The position numbers and the translations under genes were made by a program. Positions 57,904-64,000 of a stretch of 64,000 bases of DNA are shown here, piece by piece; position 1 is the first letter of the stretch, and each line of letters opens with the position of its first letter. Under the pieces are notes generated by a model. The model was not told the origin of the DNA, did not search any database, and worked only from the letters and a program-made list of their open reading frames with translations. Origin of the DNA: Cristatella mucedo (taxonomy: Eukaryota > Bryozoa > Phylactolaemata > Cristatellidae); NCBI GenBank assembly GCA_009760855.2, contig WPIO01000085.1, positions 1,242,501 to 1,306,500 of the forward strand. Reading direction: 5' to 3'.

Positions 57904-58195
57904 GATTAGAGCTAATCACTCCACAGACTCAGCATTGCTTAAGGTATACAACGACCTACTTAGGAATGCAAGCATGGGTAGAGTGTCTCTGCTTGTTTTG
58001 CTCGATCTTTCGGCAGCTTTTGATACCATCGATCACAAAGTTCTTCTAGAGCGCTTCTCATCTCGCTTGGGCATCACTGGCACTGCTCTGCAGCTGTACA
58101 GGTCCTATCTCAGCGGGAGACTCCAGAGTATTGACGTGAATGGACAAAGATCATCCGAAGTACCTCTGAAATATGGGGTACCTCAGGGCTGTGAA
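57904..58195 (+). mobile_element. LINE family 1, internal RT fragment
   Basis: The plus-strand frame 57935-58210 (LLVLLDLSAAFDTIDHKVLL, YLSGRLQSIDVNGQRSS, KYGVPQG) is open across the fragment. It is truncated at both ends and lacks a LINE tail, so it arose by a break or recombination rather than ordinary 5' truncation. Confidence 0.85.
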
Positions 58196-58490
58196 TCTTC
58201 TAGAACTTGATGTGTGAGCACGGATATGTGCATATGCACGCAGATGCATTAACGAGCACAGTTTGGGTCTAACTTGCCACCCATCCGAGCTTGTAATTAT
58301 ACTGACGCAGCGATCATCATGCTGGCCACAAACACTCATCACCACCACCTCATCCCCCTGACAGCAACGGTTAGCATCAGCTCCTGATAGCAACCTGGTC
58401 GCATCTTGCAAGCACGAGAATCGTAGCTTTTGTTTCACGTCGCACTGCACGGGAACCTGCTTTCGGGGCAATGCACGTCGCTACTATTAG
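58196..58490. other. no gene recognised
   Basis: Unassigned. Confidence 0.4.
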
Positions 58491-58492
58491 TT

Positions 58493-60400
58493 AGATGTAA
58501 TGTAATGTAATGTATCTCCGTCAGTAACTCCACAAAGTCATAAAGACCATGTGGGTGTTACGCAGGAGAGTTTTGTATAGCGCACTCACAGCCTAAGCGG
58601 CTTTCGGTACGCATTCGGTAGCCAACAGACTTCGTCTCACGCAACAAAGACAAAGTGGCAAGCATAGCAGAGTCAGCAGAGCAGTTGAGGTAGTGAGTAG
58701 CATAGAAGCAGCAGTTCAGGACCACTGAAAAAGATGTGCCATAGTCGGCAGTTGGGGAGTAGATGTCGTTGCGTAAGAATTGTGGAAGCGAGTTCCACAG
58801 TCTAGGACCTGCAGAGCTAAAGCTTATGTCGCCAACTGTCTTTAAGCGGAGGAATGGGACAGCTAATGTATTGTCCGCACAGGACCTGAGGGCGCGAACA
58901 TGCTGAAACTGATGCAGCAGTTCAGCTAGGTACGAAGGAGCCAAGCCGTGGTGGGCCTTGTGGGTCAGCGTAAGAACTTTGCTCTGTATCCTTTGCTCAA
59001 CCGGCAACCATCCTAGCTCTTTCAGCAGAGGTGACACGTGCTCAAACCGCTGGGACTTGAAGACCAGCCTTGCAGCCATATTCATAGTCCGCTGTAGTGG
59101 CATAATAGCTTTCATTGGCAGCCAAGCCAAGAGGGAATTACAATAATCAGGCCGAGACAGAACTAAAGAGCTAGTTAAATTTTTTACATGTCACTGTGGG
59201 AAACAGCTTCTAATCTTGGATAGGGATCGGATATGATGGCTAGCTGTAGAGGCAGTCTTCTGAATGAAGCTTTTGAAATTGAGGCAGCTGTCGAACACGA
59301 CACCTAGATTACGAGCACGTGGTGAAGGTCGCACAATAGCATCACCTATTGGAACAGCAAAGCCTTTTAATCCAGCTACACGCTTAGGGTGTCCTATGAG
59401 CAGCAGTTCGGTTTTATCGTCAATTAATTTCAGGAAGTTTTCCGACATCCAGGATCGAATATCGGCAAGGCAAGCATTCAGTTTCTCAGTTGCTGCAGCA
59501 GATTCCGATGGTTTACACGACAAATACAACTGAGTATCGTCAGCATAGAAGTGATATCCTATTCCATGGGCCTTAATCACTTTTCCCAGAGGTTGTGTGT
59601 AAATGGAGAACAGCAAGGGACCGAGTACAGACCCTTGAGGGACTCCACAAGTGACCCTTCTCATGTCTGAGACCTGACCCCCACACGACACTGATTGAAC
59701 ACGATCAGACAAGTAGGATTTAAACCACGCCAGTGCTTCGTCTGCCAGACCGATCGTTGTTCTCAATCGTTCAAGCAGAACTTCGTGATCAATGGTGTCG
59801 AAGGCAGTAGACAGATCTAGCAGAGCTAGGGCAGTGACATTCCCGTCGTCGTTGCCACGTGGAATGTCATTGTTAACACGGAGGAGAGCAGTTTCAGTAG
59901 AGTGCTGCCTCTTGAACCCTGATTGAAATGTTTCTGACATTCCATCATTTTCAATATGTTCAACTAGCTGCTTAGCAACAATTTTTTCAAGAATCTTTGA
60001 TAAGAACGGAAGAAGGAAACTGGACGATAGTTTGCTAGGACCTCTGTGTCTAATCCAGGCTTTTTAAGAATAGGTCTAACGATTGCCGATTTGAAGGACT
60101 TGGGGACGACCCCTTTTCCCAAAGAAGCATTACAAATTTTGGTTATGGCAGGGCTAAGTTGGTCTGCAAGTGAAGACCACGCAGATGAAGGTATAGGGTC
60201 TTCATGAGACGAGCTCTTTTTGCTAGACCTTATTAAGGCAGCCACATCACAGGCAGAAACATCGGAGAACCTTTTAAGAAAGGTCACAGGTTGAGGAACG
60301 GCGATTGCTTTGGTCGGATGGGGCTTAATGGAAGCACGAATATGCACAATTTTTTCAGTAAAGAAGGCTGAAAACTTTTTGGCTGAGCCCTTAATAATCA
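58493..60400 (-). mobile_element. LINE family 2 copy e, best-preserved RT
   Basis: Minus strand: RT start 59964-60521, RT 59191-59940, C-terminal domain 58558-59130, and 3' UTR ending at the (ATTAC)n tail (58493-58513). Frames change only at about 59950 and 59150. The 5' end is truncated near 60400. Confidence 0.88.
59191..59940 (-). pseudogene. LINE family 2 reverse transcriptase, catalytic core intact
   Basis: 249 codons: FQSGFKRQHSTETALLRVNN, LALLDLSTAFDTIDHEVLLE, GVPQGSVLGPLLFSIYTQPL and the catalytic box YHFYADDTQLYL. All three catalytic aspartates are visible. It is not autonomous because the element lacks the endonuclease and shifts frame on either side. Confidence 0.88.
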
Positions 60401-60547
60401 GCTTCCGCTGCCACTGCACGAGGGCAGAGGCCGAGGTCAGAGACTCTACCCCTTTCTCCCTAACGCTCTTAGCAGCCTCTTGGTTATTTTCTTTTCCTGG
60501 AGCTACTGTCTTCCGGGTCACTCTCCAGGATCGGCAGTGATGGCTTA

Positions 60548-60628
60548 ACTTAATAATAATAATAATAATAATAATATTGCACTTGATAAAGCGCCCTCGG
60601 AGAACTTAATCTCTTTCTAGGCGCTTAA
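60548..60628 (-). mobile_element. LINE family 1, isolated 3' tail
   Basis: (AAT)n, then TTGCACTTGATAAAGCGCCC and AGAGAACTTAATCTCTTTCT. Confidence 0.85.
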
Positions 60629-61140
60629 TGCAGCCTCTTACTAGACCCGAACCAGGGGCTGCTGCTTAGAAAAAAAGCCGGTCTGGCTCCACGCCGACCA
60701 GCTGCCCCATCGTCGACAGGAAATCAAGCTGTCCAAGTAGCAAATGAAGCTGACGTTAGCTGCTTTGGCACGATTGATGCGTTCCCCGCATCAGCAAATC
60801 ACCAGTATTACTTTTATTATTATTATTCATATTATTATATCTGGCTCCAATCTGCCAGCTTGACCTTGACCCGTGCTTCTTTGTTTCGGTGCCCCACAAT
60901 GACGATTGAACAACCAAAGTTGCCTCCACTTTTGGCATTTTGCTCTGGGGATCGTGTCACGCCTTCAATGCCATGATCTGGAACGGCATGAACACCGTTT
61001 CGCACAATGATAAAAGCACGAACCACAATCACGCTTGCAGTTTTCACTAGCGAGACCCAAGCTCGCTCGCACAAGCAGGCAGGCACACAGACTCGATGAC
61101 ATTCGGGTGCGTACGGTAGGCACGGGTGAATGCATCGAAC
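60629..61140. other. no gene recognised
   Basis: Unassigned. Confidence 0.4.
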
Positions 61141-61210
61141 ACAATCGATCGATCGTAGCACATTCGATCGATCGATCGCAATCGACACAATCGATCGATC
61201 GATCGCAGCA
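61141..61210. repeat. clustered (ATCG)n palindromic runs
   Basis: Three ATCGATCGATCG runs spaced by about 9 bp (TAGCACATT, CAATCGACACA). Confidence 0.9.
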
Positions 61211-61669
61211 TACATGCTCGGACTTTCGTAGAGCTTCGCCGAGCAATACCTGAAACGCCGCCGGATGCTGTTCACACTTTGGGAGAGCCGATGCTGACTC
61301 AAGCAGCGCAGCCGAAGCTGGCGAGACCACTGCACGGTCGCAGGTCACAAGATCGCCTTTCTCAACCGGTGCACGACCTGAATTCAAACTACCAAATTGG
61401 GGCTGCCACGCATGATAAAAATATTTGCTAGCATAGCCGAATTGAAGCGGTGTGGTAGCAGCAGCCAACCAGCCAACCCTCTCCAAAAGCGACGATCGGG
61501 CGAGTATCGACGAGGCCACGAGCAGGCAAGTTATAAATCGACTCGCTAAAATCCATGCTGCAGCAGCAGCCGCGGCCGAAACTCGTGGCAGAGATCCCTT
61601 GCATTGCCTTGACCTTGACTCGTATCAAGATGAGGCTTAGCCTCCTCCTCTTCCCGAACCACCGAGCAT

Positions 61670-62089
61670 TTGCCGCTTGCTAGTTTGACTGGGATTGTAT
61701 CCATGATTGCGCAAATAAAGATCGAGGCTGATTTGGCGTTACATTGCAGCAGAAGAGCCACCATCGCCGAAAGGATCATCGCCCGCTGCAGGGCTCGAGC
61801 CCTTGGCCTACAAAAAAAGGTTAGCGAATTCAAACAGCCCTACTTCAGTACGTTTCTGTATAAAACTAGAAGCCGCCGTCGTCAGGCGATTGGCCTGTTT
61901 GTTATTTTAAGATCTCAATTTCGAGCTCTCGTCAGTGAGCAAGGTGGCTCAGTGATGTTCAATGATGGATCTGTGAGCAAGATGGCTACCGGAGGCCAAA
62001 GCAAATGGCCGCCGATTCAACAGCCGGATGCAGCAGAAGAGCCGTACATGCAATCGTCGCCGCTCGCACTGGGCAACTGTGAAGGATGA
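61670..62089 (+). CDS. open frame of unknown function
   Basis: 139 codons on the plus strand, mixed composition, with an Ala/Arg-rich middle and a hydrophobic stretch QAIGLFVILR. No domain, no homologous copy in the window and no obvious splice sites. May be chance; listed because nothing else explains the stretch. Confidence 0.15.
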   Translation: MPLASLTGIVSMIAQIKIEADLALHCSRRATIAERIIARCRARALGLQKKVSEFKQPYFSTFLYKTRSRRRQAIGLFVILRSQFRALVSEQGGSVMFNDGSVSKMATGGQSKWPPIQQPDAAEEPYMQSSPLALGNCEG

Positions 62090-62703
62090 GTCCGATGCCA
62101 CGACTCGAAACCACGACCCTCCGGGTGAAGTGCGAGGAGCAAGCACCTTGCAACCCCTGGGCCCAAGATCCGCGAGTTCGCTCCTACTACCTGCTTGAAG
62201 TCGCGGCTAGTTTCAAAAGGCTGGGAGTGAGATCACCTGCCACCTCGTCATTTATTCTTGGACAAAAGTAGCAACAAATCTGACTGAGCAATAAGCAGCG
62301 CCCGAACGCGAAGCTGCTCATGTTTGAGCCGGTTGTTCCTCTTGTTTTGCGAATTCATTAGAGTGCACATAGATATGCATGCCGAGGGCGATCTTTCCCT
62401 TAAAACAACGGGGGGGGGTGGATTATCAAGCCGCTGGTGGCTATTTCCATGCCACCAGCGGCCATTGCCTGTCTTGCCACTTCCTGCCTTCAATAGAGAA
62501 CGCTGGGCGTTCACGTGACGCAGCGTTTCAGCATTTTTTTCGCTTCAGCGAACCACCGAGGTGAGTGCTCACGTTGTACCCACACGATATCCGCGAGTGT
62601 TCAATGAGAATCTTCGAAAAACAGCTGGCGTCTACTGCTGCTGAAACTTTGGCTTTACGACAACAATAAACCAAGCACACGCTGCACTTGCCTCCATCTC
62701 CGC
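62090..62703. other. no gene recognised
   Basis: Unassigned, with a G9 run at about 62411. Confidence 0.4.
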
Positions 62704-62785
62704 ACAATAATAATAATAATAATAATAATAATATTTGCGTAGCAGAGAACTGAATCTCTTTCGAGGCATTTTACAGGTGATCTAT
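62704..62785 (-). mobile_element. LINE family 1, isolated 3' tail
   Basis: (AAT)n followed by GCAGAGAACTGAATCTCTTT, minus orientation. Confidence 0.75.
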
Positions 62786-62831
62786 GGAAATAATCACCAA
62801 ATGATTGGTGGTGACATCCGCAATGCTATAT

Positions 62832-62982
62832 TAAATAAATATATAAGTCATTTGCATAGCGCCCCAAGAGAGCTTAATCTTTATTCAGGCGCTTCACATA
62901 TGCCTCGGGGCTCGAGCCCACGACCTCAGCCAGGCCTTGGTCGGGGCGAGCACCTTAACCGCTGGACCAAACCAGCTGGCAA
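62832..62982 (-). mobile_element. SINE2 copy c
   Basis: Complete minus-strand copy (head CAGCTGGTTTGGTCCAGCGG, GGGCTCGAGCCCC, LINE-like tail). Flanks GCAATGCTATATTA and GCAATATTATGTTA look like a worn target-site duplication. Confidence 0.8.
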
Positions 62983-62994
62983 TATTATGTTAAG

Positions 62995-63950
62995 TATCTC
63001 AATCTGTAGCTCACAAAGACTCTGTGGGTGTTGTGCAGGAGAGTTTTCTGTAGCGCGCTCACAGCCCAAGTGGCTTTCGGTGCGCATTCGGTAGCCAACT
63101 GACTTCATCTCACGCAACAAAGAGAAAGTGGGAAGCATAGCAGAGTCAGGAGAGCAGTTGCGGTAGTGAGTCGCACGGAAGTAGCAGCTCAGGAACCCTG
63201 AAAAGGATGTGCCACAGTCGGCAGCAGGAGAGTAGTTGTTGTTGCGTAAGAATTGTGGAAGCGAGTTCCACAGTCTAGGACCTGCAGAGCTAAAGCTTCT
63301 GTCGCCAACGCTCTACAAGCGTAGGAATGGAACGGCTAATTAATTGTCCCTACGGGACCTGAGGGTACGATGAGGCTGAAAGTAGTGCAGCAGTTCAGCT
63401 AGGTACGTTCGAGCCAGGTCATGGCGGGTCTTGTGGGTCGGCGTAAGAACTTTGCTCCGTATCCGTTGATTAACCGGCAGCCATCCTAGCTCTTTCAGCA
63501 AAGGAGACACGTGGTCAAGCCTCTGGAATTTGAAAACTAGCCTTGCAGCCGTATTCATTACCAGCTGCAGCGGCGTAGTAACTTTTTTCGGTAGCCAAGC
63601 CAGAAGGGAATTGCAATAATAATTTAACCAAGACAGAGCTAAGGAGCTAGTTCACTTTTTGCAAGCCACCGTGAAAGCCGCCGTTCCTAATCTTAGGTAG
63701 GGATCGGACGTGATGGCGTGATGGTGAGGAAACAGTTTTCTTAACGCAGCTTTCAACATTTAGGCGGCTGTCGAAGATGACACGTAAATTCCGAGCACGC
63801 AATGGTGGTTTCACAATAGCATCACCCATTAGAAGAGCAAAATCTTCCAGTCTAGCTGCACGCTTAGGTTGTCCTATAAGTAGCAGTTTCGTCTTATCGT
63901 CGCTTAGTTTAAGGAACTTTGCCGACATCCAGAATCATGACGCTCTTGCG
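62995..63950 (-). mobile_element. LINE family 2 copy f, 3' half
   Basis: Minus-strand frames 63647-63928 (SAKFLKLSDDKTKLLLIGQP) and 63340-63558 (HVSPLLKELGWLPVNQRI), then a 3' UTR that lacks the (ATTAC)n end. It stops near the SINE2 insertion. Confidence 0.8.
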
Positions 63951-64000
63951 CTCGGCAATAATCTGCGGTTAATTATTAGAAAACCATGACCGGAGATACG

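Overview
The window looks like nuclear DNA of an animal (metazoan), probably an invertebrate. Coding sequence is sparse and split by GT..AG introns. Domain types are metazoan (CUB, PAN/apple-like, homeodomain). Microsatellites are very abundant, and there are many decayed non-LTR retrotransposons and tRNA-derived SINEs. I cannot name the species or phylum from sequence alone. Nothing here is bacterial or organellar.

Main gene signal (minus strand, about 5.4-38.9 kb). Five copies of a two-exon unit were found by reading splice sites by hand. The first exon is 205 nt and the second 116 nt (321 nt, exactly 107 codons), and together they encode one complete CUB domain. The unit starts and ends in phase 1, so copies can be joined in series in frame. 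Reading 5'->3' on the minus strand the order is: a decayed CUB unit (36.7-37.1 kb), CUB units at 27.2, 25.4 and 24.0 kb, a terminal PAN-like exon with a stop codon (19.28-19.54 kb), a further CUB unit (8.1-8.5 kb), and a second terminal PAN-like exon (5.46-5.73 kb). This fits two tandem paralogous genes, or one gene with two alternative 3' ends, for secreted or cell-surface (CUB)n-PAN proteins. The N-terminal exons were not found.

Second gene signal (plus strand, 52.4-52.8 kb). One exon carries an AT-hook-like basic motif and the first 46 residues of a divergent homeodomain, ending at a GTGAGT donor exactly where the recognition helix should begin. The rest of that gene was not found.

Mobile elements dominate the rest. 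LINE family 1 is CR1/L2-like with an (ATT)n tail; its largest copies are at 9.0-11.6 and 28.6-31.2 kb. LINE family 2 is CR1/L2-like with an (ATTAC)n tail; its largest copies are at 13.6-17.2 and 58.5-60.4 kb. Fragments of an R2-like element with a restriction-like endonuclease lie at 2.4, 31.4-32.1 and 53.5 kb. There are two tRNA-derived SINE families. SINE1 has five copies. SINE2 has three, and its tail matches the end of LINE family 1. An unclassified repeat of about 1 kb (R) has three copies, each abutting a (TA)n array. At 17.4-18.2 kb a SINE1 sits inside a SINE2 inside a LINE family 2 copy.

Layout: 0-4.7 kb repeats and R1; 4.8-8.5 kb 3' end of CUB-PAN gene A; 8.8-18.9 kb LINEs, R2 and SINE nest; 18.9-28.5 kb CUB-PAN gene B with intronic duplications; 28.6-36.4 kb LINEs, R2-like fragment, R3 and hairpins; 36.4-39 kb decayed CUB unit; 39-44 kb microsatellites and old LINE remnants; 44.4-50 kb GC-rich and CpG-rich DNA with no gene I can support, followed by microsatellites; 50-53 kb CTG repeat, an unknown open frame and the homeodomain exon; 53-64 kb LINEs, SINEs and unassigned sequence.
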